Assembly: GCF_022539505.1 (NCBI RefSeq)
Contig: NC_061508.1
Location: forward strand, 94,963,276 to 95,027,275
From: Lolium rigidum
Taxonomy: Eukaryota; Streptophyta; Magnoliopsida; Poales; Poaceae
Length of the DNA stretch: 64,000 nt
Direction: 5' to 3'
Position numbers and translations under genes: made by a program. The notes beneath the pieces were generated by a model, which worked only from the letters and a program-made list of their open reading frames with translations, was not told where the DNA came from and ran no database searches. Below are positions 33,783 through 46,500 of this stretch, piece after piece (the stretch's first letter is position 1; the number at the start of each line of letters is the position of its first letter).

Positions 33783-36700
33783 GCCGGCACCGATACGAAC
33801 GGTACGCTCAGGGTAAGCCGGGTCCAGCACAATGTCATTTGTCTCCTTGGTTGGCTTGAATGCTGGTGTGCCCAAGTTGCCACTCATTGCCGCTAAACTC
33901 AACTGTGAGGACTGAGCCAGCGCAACCGCAATTTCCATCCTCCTTTTTTCCTCTGCGATCACCATCGATTCTGCCAGATTTGATCCGGCGGAAGCAGTTT
34001 CCAGTGAGACTTTGTAGTTTCCCACCACAGTTAAGGGTCCACGAGGTGCCGGCATCTTCATCTTGAGATACGCCGTATGAGTGGAGGCCATAAATGCCGC
34101 CAACGCCGGTCTCCCTAGCAATGCATGATAAGGACTGTCCAGATCCACCACCTCAAACAGAATGTTTTCTACCCGGCAATTATCACGTCCTCCGAATGAC
34201 ACATCCACCCGGACTTTTCCCATGGGCGAACAGGACAACCCCGGAACGACTCCATGGAACGTGGTGTGAGTTGGTTGTAACATGTTTTCTGTTATCCCCA
34301 GCGTGCACATGGTGTGCCGGTACATGATATTTATGCTTCTCCCATTGTCTATCAGTACTTTGCTGAACTTGACTCGAGTCGTTGGCCCATGCATGATTGG
34401 GTCTACAACAAGAGCGTAACCACCTGGATTCGGCATTATTTTGGGGTGATCTTTGAACGACCAGGAGATTTCCTGATCTGACCACAACATGTATTTTGGA
34501 ACCGTCGGCATCACTGCGTTCACTTCCATGGAATGGCGATGCAAGCTTTGCCGGTCCGTTGGCTCAGTGACGAACACAACACATCACACATCCGGATCCT
34601 GGTAAATGTTCCGGCCCAAAGGTGCCGGTGGAGGTGGTTGGCCATTGCCTTCTCCCACCTGATGAACTTGCTGGTGCTGCTGCCGGTTTGGCCGAGGCTG
34701 CACCGGTAGAGCATTTGCTCCGGTAAGCGGAGGTGGTGGTGGTAGTTGTTGCCGCAACATGCCTTGCGACGGTGGTAGTATCGTAGTACAGCCTTGTGCT
34801 TGCGCATCTTTTACCGCACCTTTCAACATCAAGTACTTGGTCCAGGAACAATCTTTTGTCAGATGGTTTGCCGGCTTCGCCGGATTCGGAGTGTGCCACC
34901 GGCATGGTTGTTCCATTGCCGATTCCATGGTGTATCTTGCATGTTCTTGCCAATTCTTTTTCTCGCCCCACGACTTCTTTTCAACCCATTGTTTTTTAGG
35001 ACCCGCCCATGGCTGCGATCCGGTTTTTTGCCTCTGGCTTCCGCTAGCGCCGGAATTATCCTACACCGCGGCTACCTGTTGCCCGTACCTTCTATCCGGA
35101 AAGTCTTCCCTTCTTTTGTTGTGCCGGTTATCCCGGTACTGCTCTTGGCTCTGCTGAGGCTGGTTTGTTTGTTCCGGCTCGGCTTGTACTGCCGGTTGCA
35201 TTGGGTCTCCCAACGTGTAGTTATCCACCACACGTATCATCTCTGCCATAGTTGTTGGCATGTTTCTCTGTAGCTTTTGCCACAGAGGTGAACCTCTTCT
35301 GCACCCATTGCAAAACCAAGCAATGGCTTGTGCCTCGATTACTCTTTCACAAGAGTTTCTTATGGAGTTCCATCGGGTCAGATAATCCCGATCTGTTTCA
35401 TGCTGGCGCTACACACACAAGGCGAGCTGCTGCGGCCTGTTTGGCCTCCGGTAGGTACTGCTGAAGTTGCTCACAAAAGCTTCCTCAAAGTCGAGCCAAC
35501 CATTTATGTTTCCTGCCGGCAAGTTGTTTAGCCAAATGCGTCCCGGTCCTACTAGGAAAAATGGTACAATTCTCACGGCCCAGCGCCGGTTTCCTCCACT
35601 GGTAACGGTTCCTCCGCCACCAGCAACATAAACTACGGTCACGTAATCCGCAAGCCAGTCTTCTGACTTAGTAGTGCCATCGTATGTTTTTGTATCACGG
35701 GGCAACATGAAGTTGCGAACCGGTGGTTCCTCTTTCATGATCCTTGGACCAAAGCACTTTGGACCAGGAGGACCTTCTGCCTCGATCATCTCAGATAAAT
35801 ATACCCTATCCAGCATGTGCCTCGCATCCCGGTCTGGTAAGCATCTTTCTCCTAGCCGTGGCCCCAAAGGGTTCCGGTAGGCCGCAACTCTTTCAATTCC
35901 TGAATCAGCTTCGTCGTAACGTTCCGGTACCGCGGCCCTTGCCTGCCGGTACCTTGGCGGAGGCATTTCTTCCTCCAAGTACGCTGCTCTTGGTGCATGA
36001 TAATTTTGCCCGCTTTCTTCTCTAGCGGCATAATCATTTCCAGCATAGCCTTTTCCGGCATAACCACGACCTGCCCCTTGGCTTTTTCTACCGGCCTCGT
36101 GTCGCCCGGCTTGTTGTTTTCTGGCAAGTACCGGATCGTACACAGTCATTTGCTGCGCATTCACTTCTTTTTCTTTTCTCTTGTCCGGATGGGGGGACGA
36201 TACCTGCCCATGAGACTTGCTTCCTGCATTCTTTGTAGAACGCGCAGATTTTGAAGCCGCAGCTTTGTTTGCCTTAGCAAGCTCAGCATTTTTTTCCTGA
36301 ATCATGTCAAGCAACTCCCTAACACGATCCTGTTGTTTAGCTAAAGCATCTCCGCTAAGCGATTCGCACAGCTCTACCGCAGCCCTAGCAGCTTTTATGG
36401 TTTTATCCGGGCTACTGTACTTAGATTTCTCTACCATGCTCAAAGATACAGAGGTACTCTTTCCTGCAAGAACTTCCTTACGCAGATCATGATCTAGGTT
36501 GCGAGCTCTAAGCCGGTTTTCCGGTATCATGGCAGCCTGAGCGCTAACAGAAGCAAAGTCATGGGCAGCGTTATACTCACGTAGGGTTAGGTTCAGCTCG
36601 CGCTGCGCCCGGATGATGTCCGCGCCCGCGGAGAGCAGCTTCTGTTGTTGCGCCTCCAGCTCCGCCTGAGCCGCTGCCGGATCGATGTTCTGCGCCAGGG

Positions 36701-37073
36701 GCGTCGCCAGCACGTTCATGGCTGCTTCGAGAGGAGTCTCCGGCGGCGATGCGGATGCACCTGCAGCCTCCTGGTTGCGCTCGGTCGGCGGCTTAGCCGT
36801 GCGCGTGGACTTCATCGGTCCTGCGCCTTCCGCCGCAACTCCTTTGCCGGCGTCGCCTGTGCCAACCACCAGCACCTCGACGCTGCCGGCGGCGTGGCCA
36901 CTGCGAAGCGCAGACCTTGGCGGGTCCGGAGCCACCAGCACCGGCGAGAGGCACTGGCGCTCGGGTACGGTGCCGTAGTAGACGCGGAAGCTCCCGAACT
37001 CGATGACGCGGCCGTTCTTGGGGAACTTACCTCCATTGGCGAAGCAGCCCGTGTTGTCGTTGATGAAGTCCAT
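33783..37073 (-). pseudogene. Gag and partial protease of the interrupted gypsy element
   Basis: The main Gag frame runs 37217-35409, but the PBS lies inside its first codons, so the likely start is the internal methionine at 37073 (MDFINDNTGCF). It holds Ala/Glu-rich and coiled-coil stretches, then a capsid-like region (VRNFMLPRDTKTYDGTTKSE, FFLVGPGRIWLNNLP). Frameshifts at about 35410 and 34980 lead to a knuckle-like segment (PCRWHTPNPAKPANHLTKDC) and a Pro/Gln-rich linker. The frame 34577-33783 carries the protease: VLIDNGRSINIMY at the active site, where the usual D-G is replaced by D-N, and HALLGRPALAAF. The protein is cut at 33783 by an LTR insertion. It is non-functional. Confidence 0.75.
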
Positions 37074-37904
37074 GGCGAGGACGCGTTCGACGAGCGCGGT
37101 GAGGACACGCTCGCCGGCGATGGTGAGGAGGCCCGCCCGAATATGAACTCCAGAAAGCGCAGCTGCTGGCCCCACGGTGGGCGCCAACTGTCGTCGTGGT
37201 GAACAGACAGATGCCATGGGATGGCTTAAGTTGGGGCCGAATGTGCGCTAGAGGATTCGAGTGAGGGTTTTGGTAAGGACGGGATGGATTCCGGATGGAT
37301 CTCCTACGAACTTGGCCTTGGCCAGAGGTAGAAGAAGAAGAACACAAGAGCTATTTTCCCCTTCAGATCTCTCTATTCATTGATCATCAGAGGTTACAGG
37401 TTTCTGGATACAAGATAGGACGTCTCCGCGTATGGGTGTACCCCCTCTTCTTATATAGGGGAGAGGGTGGCTTACAGGGGAAGAAACCCTAGGAAACCCT
37501 AATGGCATCTTTGACTAGACAAACTACTTTACAAAGCTTCTTTAGCTACCGGTGACGCCGGCATCTCTTTAATCAGGGAGGCTGACATCCTCCGGTACCT
37601 TTTACGTCATCATCTGCTTTGGCCTCAGAGCTTCGATTAAAGCTGAAGTGCTTCGCTCATCTTTGTCCTCTAGCTCCTTAGAGAATCTTTGACCAGTCTT
37701 GCCGACGTGCTACAGTGTGCCCCGTACCGGTAGTCCGGCACCTTCTTGGCTCATTCCGGTATACCCCTCCTAGGATACCGGTATAGATTTACTCATCCGG
37801 AAGCTTAGCTTCACAGTCCGGAATGATCTTTAAATCGGTAACTTGATGGCTCAAACCATCCGGTTTGGCATGCCTTTGGCATACCGGGGGTCATCCCCCC
37901 AACA
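33783..37904 (-). mobile_element. Ty3/gypsy retrotransposon, 5' part, cut by the next element
   Basis: The 5' LTR is 37189-37904 (716 bp, minus strand, TGTTGGGGGGATGACCCCC to CGACGACA). The PBS-like segment 37171-37186 (TGGCGCCCACCGTGGG) follows two bases later. Gag and the start of a protease follow down to 33783, where the element is interrupted by the LTR of the element at 28290-33782. The remaining pol and the 3' LTR should lie beyond that insertion but are not found below 28290 in this window. They were deleted, or lie in or beyond the gap. Confidence 0.75.
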
Positions 37905-38369
37905 GGGTGCCACTAGCATCAATGAGTTTGGAGAAATATATCTTCTCTCGTGCAGGGTTGCATTGTACTAGCATCAAGGAATTGAAGAAATTACTCGTAA
38001 TATGGAATATTTCCATTAAATGAAGGAGCACACATTTGTGCTAAGGAAGCATCAGCTAGTAGACGTAGATGTTTGTGGATTAATTACGTTCCTGTCTTTT
38101 TAGCTGATTGTCTTCAAAATGACTGTAAGCCTGATGATTGAGTAATGAAATTATTGATCCGCAAAAAAAAAGGATCTGAATTTATACTGGACCTATGTTC
38201 TCTGAATCCAGATTGTGTGAATTTGCCATCCTAGTGGGCATAGGCATACTTATGCTTGTAAATTCAGCTGACATCAGCAGAATTATCACTAGGCAGTGAA
38301 CTAGGTTCAGAAGGAATCATGACACCCTTATTAATCTGTTGCTGCAGCCAAATCTATTCAATTATGTGC
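37905..38369. other. Intergenic stretch flanking the gypsy LTR
   Basis: AT-rich sequence; no gene recognised. Around 38090-38175 it reads like the 3' end of a LINE-type element (TTGATCCGCAAAAAAAAAGG), but too little is present to identify it. Confidence 0.3.
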
Positions 38370-39545
38370 TTTTTTTGGATGAAACGCAGTGCTTTCATTC
38401 ATAATAGCCGAAAAACAAGAAAATACAGAACTATACACTTACAAGAAACGAGAAAAACACCAAAACAAATGGAAAGAGAAAGAAAATTTCAGCTGAAACA
38501 AAACAAAGCTATACACCGTGTGGTAGAACTCTCGGCAAACTGAAGTTTTACTTCAGCGAGACACCAAAATGCTCTTACCAATTCAGTCAGGCTTGTGCTA
38601 AATCAATGATTTTCATGTAGACAGCAGGGGTGGCCCTCTTCTTGTTGAAAACGCGATCGTTCCTCTCTTTCCAGAGCATCCACCCAACAATCGTGACACA
38701 TGAGCTCCAAGCTTTGGAACCTTATTTATTCAGTCCAATTGCTTGCACTTCCCACCAATTAATAGAAAGCTTGCACTATGTAACGGAGATATCAGTGGTC
38801 TTCACATTCTACTTAGAACCATCTGTGAGACCTGAATCGAAAAATCACAGTTGGCGAGCAGTTGCACACTGGTCTTGGGTTGCCTTTGACAAAGCGATCA
38901 TATGGGATTATGAGGGATTCCTCGAATGAACAAGTTATCAGCGGTTAAGCACTTTTCCATAGTAGCAAGCCATGTTAAAACACGACATTTTAGAGGCGCA
39001 TCTGAGTTTCAAATGTGTCTGGAGGAGCTAGGGCGAATCCGCTCGTCAAACTGAATCTGATATGCTGAAGCTACTGAAAAATTCCATCAATAGTCTACAA
39101 CCACTTGATCGAGTCTTCCATTCCAAAATTGAGGCGAACCAGGCGCAATATTTCCCACACTTCAGTGAATTGGATTATAGCATTGGTGGTGAGGTTTTTC
39201 TTTAAGTGGCGTATCCACCGATTATTTTCCAATGCTTACTTAACCGAGAGCTTGTGCATGGTGCAATGAAGGAAGAGATCGGGCGCCAACAGATGGATGG
39301 GAAGCTTGTCCAACCATGGATCGTTCCAGAAACTTTTCTTAGCACCATTGCCAAGTGAAGTGCTAACGGAGCCTTCAAATAGCTCTCTCACTTGATTATG
39401 GAGACCATATCAAGGCTTGTCATCTTCTTGCCATTGCTGCCAAAGCCATTTGACTTGAAGGGAAAATTATGTGCTCTTGACAGTATACGCAAGAGTTCGA
39501 CAAAGGGTTGATAAACTGCTCACTAGGATCTCATTGCATAGTGAC
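38370..39545 (-). pseudogene. LINE ORF2 C-terminal fragment with poly(A) tail
   Basis: The minus strand from about 39545 shows VKWLWQQWQEDDKP, then LGNGAKKSFWNDPWLDKLP (the G-x-G-x-FWxDxW motif), and near the end WMLWKERNDRVFNKK, the conserved last part of the zf-RVT region of plant LINE ORF2. Stops and frameshifts interrupt it. The element ends in a short poly(A) (poly-T at 38370-38376). It is a 5'-truncated dead LINE. No target duplication was found. Confidence 0.7.
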
Positions 39546-40079
39546 CAACATGACAACACGACACACAATTAGATCACCCGGCCTATGTAGAAGCCATCTC
39601 ATGTGGTCTTCCTGGCAACCGCAGAGAATAATGACTACCTTCCACTAGGAAGCTCCTCTTTAGATTTTCCCTGGTCTACCCAGTGTTAGTCATGTTGGAT
39701 GTGTTTAGTAGCCCGCACAACGGTAAATACAAGGCATGTGTTGAGATTTTTTCCCGTGGGCTACCAAACTATTAGGGTCCAACCAAACCTGCAGGCATTT
39801 CTTCTATAAATGTTACAACACTACTCGGCCAACCAGGCCATCTGAGAGGGGCAAATGAATCCTGATCGCTGGTTTCACCTTGCACAGTGATTTTCTCCTC
39901 CCACTTTTCACCTCAACCGTTGGATGCAGTTAAAACTTTCCTCACTCGTTTGGCTGTGAAAGAGTCCATGACGCGTGGGACCTCCTACGTGCAGGACCCA
40001 GTGGTGAGAGGTAGACAGGCTAGCTCGTTCGGTCGCCTGGTCGCCTATCCACCAGAGGTGAGAGAATCTAGATCGAACG
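39546..40079. other. Intergenic, upstream of the gene-fragment mosaic
   Basis: No gene or repeat recognised. The composition shifts from AT-rich to GC-rich near 40080. Confidence 0.3.
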
Positions 40080-40572
40080 AGATCCCCAATCCTGGCCTCG
40101 CTCCTCGCTCCTCCTCTCCTCTCCAATGGCAGCCTCCTCTCCTCCCCCATTTTCGTTTTTCCTCTCTCCCCCTCGACTGGATGCGGGAGCCAGCGGCGGC
40201 ATGTAGAGCCGTGTCGAGGCGGCTGGAGGCTGGGAGCACGCGCCTAGCGGCGGCGATGGCGGCTGGAGGCGGTGTTCAGCGCGTCGAGGCTGGCCGCCGC
40301 CGAGGACGGAGCGGCAGACCCTTTCGTGGGCGGCGACCACCACCAGGTCGGCCTCTTCTCCTCTTCCCGCACTGCCTCTCTCCGGGATGCCCGTCCTAGA
40401 CATCGCCGTCGCCTTGCTTCCGTACTGGCGTTCATGTCTGTGGCGGCTGCCGTCTCTGCTAGATGCGTTGATCTCACCTGCTCCGTTCCCTGTGCAGATG
40501 CAGGGCGTGCGGGTAAGACCTAAAGCTGAGCTCTCTGGTGCTGTACACGGCGGCCGGCGCGACGAGGCGGCG

Positions 40573-40753
40573 GCGGAGGGTGGTGGTGTTTGAGGCGGAC
40601 GGTTGTTCTGCTGCAAGTGCGGCACCCACCTCCACGTGCGGGCGCTCCGCCTCTTCTTGCGCCGGACGCGGTTGCTGTGCTGCAAGTGCGGCGCCCACCT
40701 CGGTTACGGCTACCACGAGCATGACACCACTGCCGACAGCAAGGCTCCCCGGT
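40573..40753 (+). pseudogene. Exon-like fragment with duplicated CCKCGxHL motif
   Basis: One frame reads RLFCCKCGTHLHVRALRLFL and shortly after RLLCCKCGAHLGYGYHEHD, ending at TAA or, alternatively, at a GT donor (CCCCG|GTAATC at 40752). The two CCKCG(T/A)HL units come from an internal DNA duplication of about 70 bp. Paired CxxC motifs suggest a zinc-binding protein fragment. I do not recognise the family. The upstream GC-rich sequence (40080-40570) has no convincing frame. Confidence 0.35.
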
Positions 40754-42391
40754 AATCCTGCTAATTAACCTGCTAAGAGCCCCTGTTGGTTCCTGTTCGG
40801 ATGCAATGGTGAATTGTGATGAGGCTGCATGCCATTATTCTTCTACACTCAGCTGAACTTTGAACTTGAGTTTACCTGAACTTGAGTAGGGAAATTTGTT
40901 GAATTCTAGAACTATCCAGTGCTAAATCACATCATGTTGCAAGTACTGCTATGGAACGGTGGCAATCTGGCCCTTTCATCAATTATAGAACCCAGGTCGT
41001 TTGATTGGGACTTGCAGAGAAAGATGTTTGTTTCTTCCTAGACACAAAATGATCCGGAAAGATGCTTGTTTCTTCCTATACTCCAGTCACCCTGTAATAT
41101 ACTTGAATAGAAAACACTTCTCTGTGCAGAAAAGAGAGGAGGAAATTGGGAAAGCCCGCAAAACCATCTGAATTGGGGATGGTTCTTCTCATTCCAGTGG
41201 TGATACAAAATGTTAACCGTCTATAGATATTAACTTTTATTGTCAGTTGTGATTACTTGCTCCTTTGTATAGAATATATGTGAAAAATCAAGAACTTAAC
41301 CTCAGGTTTCAGATAGATAATAATTGGACCTTATAACGGTATCATCTTGTTGATTTATTACCCCCATGCACTTCTTTCCGCACCTGCTGTAGCAGATGCT
41401 ACTGACTCAGTATGTTCACTAGATGCACTTATTCAGAGAGCTCATCATTATGTTATACTGCACTGAATGAACAAGATACTACACACCCATAGAAACTTAA
41501 GAAAAGCAAAGCATTCACTAGAGAATCAATCAATAAGCTTGCACAGATGATGAAGTTGCACTGTATATTTTAGGATCAGGTATACACTATTCCATTCGCA
41601 AAAAAAAGGTATACACTATTCTGTACTCAGCCTGTAGTGCTGATATATTTCAGTTTACTGAATTTTTTGGTTGCTAAACTGAACACATATTCGGAGAAGT
41701 AAACCATAATTATGCAATTGCTTCATGTCATATACAACACATAGGGCACGATTACAACACATAGGACATAATTACATCAAACGTGACTTTATTTTTCTCA
41801 TTGTATCGGGGTTTGGCCACCACAGTTAAGAACATAACCTTTGGTACCAATTGACACTGCATAATGCCTTTGAGATTGATTGTGGTGCATTTTTCTGTTG
41901 GCGTGGACTAGAATTAGGATTCAAACTGATGTCTAATTCTTGTGGAACTATCACTCAGGAGGTGATTACTAAAGGTAGATAAGGGCTCGACGAATTCCCT
42001 ATTTATGTGAGCAGCCATTGCTGTATGAAAATCCGTTGTACTGCAATTAGAAATCAGGAGTTACCCAGTGCTCCGGGGCTAGCCATTGCTATGGTAAATA
42101 GTCCTGTTAACTTTTTCTTTGTTCGTCTCTTGAGGGTCGGGGTTATGTCATCGCTTAGGTGTTGGCACAAGGAGCAGTCAAGAACTTGGTTGAACATTTT
42201 CCCCTTATGCTGTTGTTCCTTCAAAAAATTTGGTCTCAATTTCATCATGTAGTTGTGCTAGCAAAAGTTAACTGCTCGACTGCGGGCTGCCTGCTGGCAT
42301 CAGATTTAGCCAACTCGTGCTTAAACTATGCCTGGTTGCTTCCTTTCTGGTTGACTGATTCTTATGGGGGATTTTTGTTTGTTTGCTGCAG

Positions 42392-42484
42392 GAATGGATT
42401 CCAGAAGATTGACAAGATCAAGGACTCTAACAGGCAGTCCAAGCAGCTGGAGGAGCTCACTGGGAAGATGAGGGAGTGCAAGCG
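42392..42484 (+). pseudogene. Exon fragment of a novel plant SNARE (NPSN13-like)
   Basis: The 93-base exon starts after TTTGCTGCAG and ends at a GTAGGT donor. It encodes NGFQKIDKIKDSNRQSKQLE followed by ELTGKMRECK, which matches the N-terminal helical region of NPSN11/12/13 proteins (Qb-SNAREs of the plant plasma membrane and cell plate) as I remember them. The phase agrees with an NPSN internal exon (partial codons G at the start and CG at the end). The next acceptor (42655-42656) adds only codons for Leu-Ile, and then the sequence departs from NPSN. No first exon or SNARE motif exon was found, so this is a captured or relic exon. Confidence 0.6.
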
Positions 42485-43056
42485 GTAGGTCTGGCTGAAA
42501 CCTGCCATCTGCTTTGATAATGCACCATCGCTGTTCCTACTTCAACATGTCTTTCTCAGCATGTGGCATGATGAATTTTTGGTTGCCTCTTTACAAGGAG
42601 AATGTAACATTGCTGAGTTCTCATACGATGTCTTAAATCTGTGCGACTTCCTGCAGCTTAATCGCAGACCTCGCAGGTGTTGGTGACACCCTGGTGACCA
42701 GTGGTGCTTGGCCACGGGCTCTAGCCGCCGGTGGTGTACGCCGCTAGGTCGTTAAGGGGAGCCAGCACAGGGAGCCCTTGGGGTCGCGCATCCTCCACCT
42801 CCTCGGTACCTGCTCACCCTGGTGAGCAGCGCGAGGAGGGCCGCCCCAAGAACCCCGGAAGGATGGCCATGGCGCCACTCGATGGATTTATGCCTTGTTG
42901 CTCATCCATCCTATCTCCTAAGGTTTGCCTTTTCTTCTCAGAAGGTGGATCTGCCCGGCCATGGACGTGAGCAGAGAAAACCATAGCCGGCTCTTCCTCT
43001 CTGCCTCTCCGCTCAGGATGCTAGATTTTTTGTACTAATAGTCTCTTGCAACTTGT

Positions 43057-43580
43057 GTGAATTTGGCTGTGGGCTGTTTCGACCTCCTGTTGGGTGATGC
43101 CGCACTCACGCTCGAGAACCTCAGGTTCTTTAATGTAAGTGATGAGGTCAAATTTGTTTACCTACATGTGGGCAAGCACACATCTGAACATGATGTCATG
43201 TTGTGTGGACTTTGCTGCCAATTAACTATTAGAATGGATATAATACAACAAGCTGAAATTTGATTTGAGTTGACCTGACATTTGTATACTTTCCTGGATG
43301 AAGGTTATGATTGGCACGGTTGTCTGTTTGGAAGTGGTGAACAAGAGAAAAGTTACTATCTCACTTGAAGACAATGGATTACTGCTGGTGTATATATGTA
43401 AAATTACTTACTGGTGAGAAATTGTATTTTATGAATGAACTATTTCGGTGCGTGAGATTGAGGTAACCATTTATGATGTTACTCATATTGCTTCTTATGT
43501 TTTATTACAGGTGGTCTTACTTTCAGATCGCAAGTTTGTCCGAATCAGACTGGAAAAGAATTGCTTGGACATTCTTGGGT
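43057..43580 (+). pseudogene. Unidentified exon-like fragments
   Basis: Two stretches look like exons. The first, ending in a GTAAGT donor at about 43134, reads NLAVGCFDLLLGDAALTLEN. The second (43511-43580), between TTATTACAG and GGTATTG, reads VVLLSDRKFVRIRLEKNCLD. Between them, 43305-43395 encodes KVMIGTVVCLEVVNKRKVTI. They could be parts of one protein. I do not recognise the family and do not assign a function. Confidence 0.3.
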
Positions 43581-46500
43581 ATTGTGGTCCTGCGATTTTT
43601 TAATATGCTCATACACTGTGAGTAGCTAAATGGTAGGGACATGTAAGAGTGCATTCTAATTTTTGGCTTAGGCCTGGCTATCCCATTATGTCATCATCTT
43701 CTTTGGGTTGCAGGTTTCTTGCCTTCTGTTAAAATATAGTGTTGTTTCTGTGGAGGAGGTAAAAGAGGAGTCCTAGTTTTGGTTCAGATTTCTTGCCAAT
43801 AATTATCCCTTTGGCTGCATTGTGTTCTTCCGGCAACTATGTTCTGTATATGTACGGAGGCTTCGTATGTCTTCTTACTTATAACCCTGATTGGTATGCA
43901 GGTTCCTGTAAATATACAGGTGGGATTTGGAGTCTATATCGATTTTGACTGTCTTCTCCCGTAATTTTCCCACCAGGAGGCACTAGCGGAGCCAACCATG
44001 GAAGCGCTGCCCTACATACTTCTCATCCGCGCGAGGAGCCTGTTTCCCAGCAGTGGCAGAGCCAACCATGGAAACACTTCCCTACAATCTTCTGTTCCGT
44101 TCGATTGTACATGCAGATGCAGGTGCAGCCTTCTCCGCCTTGATTTATTCTGGCCAGCTTTCCATCCTAATCTCTAACATGTGTCCCGTCTTTATTTTTT
44201 TTCTCCCACAAGATTTGGTTTGATGTTGAGATTTGGCTATTTTGCTGATTGTATCCTCTATATTTTCTTCCAGTATCTCCGTTGGATGCTCAACTCCCAT
44301 AGTTTAAGGAAATGAAACATCTATTAAATCGTGATATCGATGATCAATTTCGATCTTGTAGTAGATCTAACAGAAAAAATCGTAGGGTACCATATGGGCT
44401 TACAATCTAGGACCTATGGATTATTAAATCGCTGTGAGTTCAGATACATATAAGGGCAAATTTGATTGCTCTTTTTCTGTTGTGGCATGGTTGCCTAAAT
44501 ATTTCTAGATAAATTGCATAGCTGCTGCGAGAAGGCACAACCCCGAAGTCACCCAGTAGCGGCGCTCCTCTTTGTCAGAGTGCAGCACCGGTGTACTTCG
44601 CCACCGTCTCCAGCCAGTCGGCGGCCATTTCTCTTGAAGTTCGCTCGCGCCTCACCGTTATTTTACCCAGCGTCCTCCGGTGTGTACCACCAACCTGCGG
44701 TGCGGCGCACGGACCCGCTGCTACTGAGGCATGTCCGCCGCTGCTGAGGTGACATATATAGCAGCAAGCACGATTGCGCGGAGGTTGGCTTGCAGGAGGA
44801 GTGGCCCGGCAAGATTGGTTCAACATGTCATGGCAATGCACGGCCGCCTACATTTCTGTCCAGCAGATACTGGTTCGAGTTCTCCACAGTTTTTTTGCCC
44901 CGCCATTCTTAAAGAGTGGTTATGGAACATTCTTTTCCGTCTCAGCCATGGTAGAATGAACAGGAGCATTCAACGCATCATGGCTCTGATCAACTCCAAA
45001 CATGTTAGGTGCTCAGATTTGTGATTTTGGTGCCTAATAAGTGTCTGTTGTTATGCCAGAACGTAAGCAGTTATTTTCAGATTTCTTATTTAGTCTATGT
45101 GGGCTAGAGTAATGTATTCAGCTGCCCAACATGCAGTGCATCTGGGTCTCGATTCAATTTCGTCAGGTGGTGCGCTGAATACTCCTGCTGATTCTAATGG
45201 TTTGTCTGGTTTATGCTTTAGTTCTTACCGTTCGTGTTTTTTAAGGCTTTTTGGTGATGCGTTGTTGTCTCTCGGAATACAGGTATTGGGAAATATGCGG
45301 AAAAACTTATATGAGCTGGATTTCAATGTCGTTGCCATGAGGTACATCTCATAATTCAGTCGCTTGACTTACTTACTCCTGCCTATAGTAAAAATGTTGA
45401 GTTGTCTCAACTTTGTACCCTTTTCCTCTATATAAACTACTTGCATTACCAGAGACAATATGTGACTCTTTTTCTTCTGATAAATATATTATTATCCTTC
45501 ATTTTAGGGCACTAATGAGTAATGACACCGTTGTTTTACACATGCTTGATTCCGTTACCATTCAACCACGACAAATTGATCAGTAAACTAGGCATTAATC
45601 ATTTTGCCGAAATAAGATAACACAAAATATATACCTATTCAAATCTTCAATACCTTCATTGCACACCAACAAACATAAACGAGGCACTTCTGGAGAGCAA
45701 AGGCAGTTGCGTTTCCAAGTATTTACATGAGCCAAAAATACAGTAACTAATTACGCATATGCTTCTCACTATTTAGACTTACAGAATTCTCTTCTTACTG
45801 CGTAATTTGCAGCTGACAAACTTACTTATTTTCTGTGCAAAGCAATATTAAAGTTTCATTTTTGGTTCCAGGGAAACACAATGGAGGTATGTGTGCCAGC
45901 CAATCGTACAGGTCAGTTCAAAGAACTTCTGAAGAAAGGCTATGTGTGTACCAGTCAATTGTATAGGTCAGTTCCACATGTGTCGAAAGAAGACACACTA
46001 CGAATTATTTCAATATTTTAGATTGAATTATTTTTTACATTCAGCTGTGCTTTGGTTAGCCTCATCTTGTTAATTTTTGGGTGCTGCTGATTGAATTTCT
46101 CTGAATTTAATATTTAGTTTTTTTTTATCTCAGCTATATATATCTTGGATGTTCAGTGCAAATTAGGTACTGTATTTTGGACCCTGCTGTGCCAAAGTGA
46201 GCTCTTGGTTTTCGATTTTATTAGAGTTTCTTAGGCTCATGTTGTTAATTTTTGGGAGCTGCTGATTGTATTTCTCTGAATTTAACATTTAGGTTTTTTT
46301 TATCTCAGCTATATAAAGTATCTTAGATGTTTAGTACCATACCAATGATTGTGATATATCTATGTTGTGTAGCCAGGTAATTAATAATGCTTGATGTTAT
46401 TTTTTTTATAGGATACATGTCGCATGGGTGAGATCAGAAGGTCCAGGTCATTGTTTGGCAATGTATCTGTGGCTTACGCTGAAAACTTCCTCTCATAATG

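Noticed and set aside
36645..37202. 185-codon plus-strand frame
   Set aside because: Antisense of the gypsy Gag N-terminus and PBS region.
38319..38543. 74-codon Lys/Arg-rich plus-strand frame
   Set aside because: Antisense to the 3' end of the LINE fragment.
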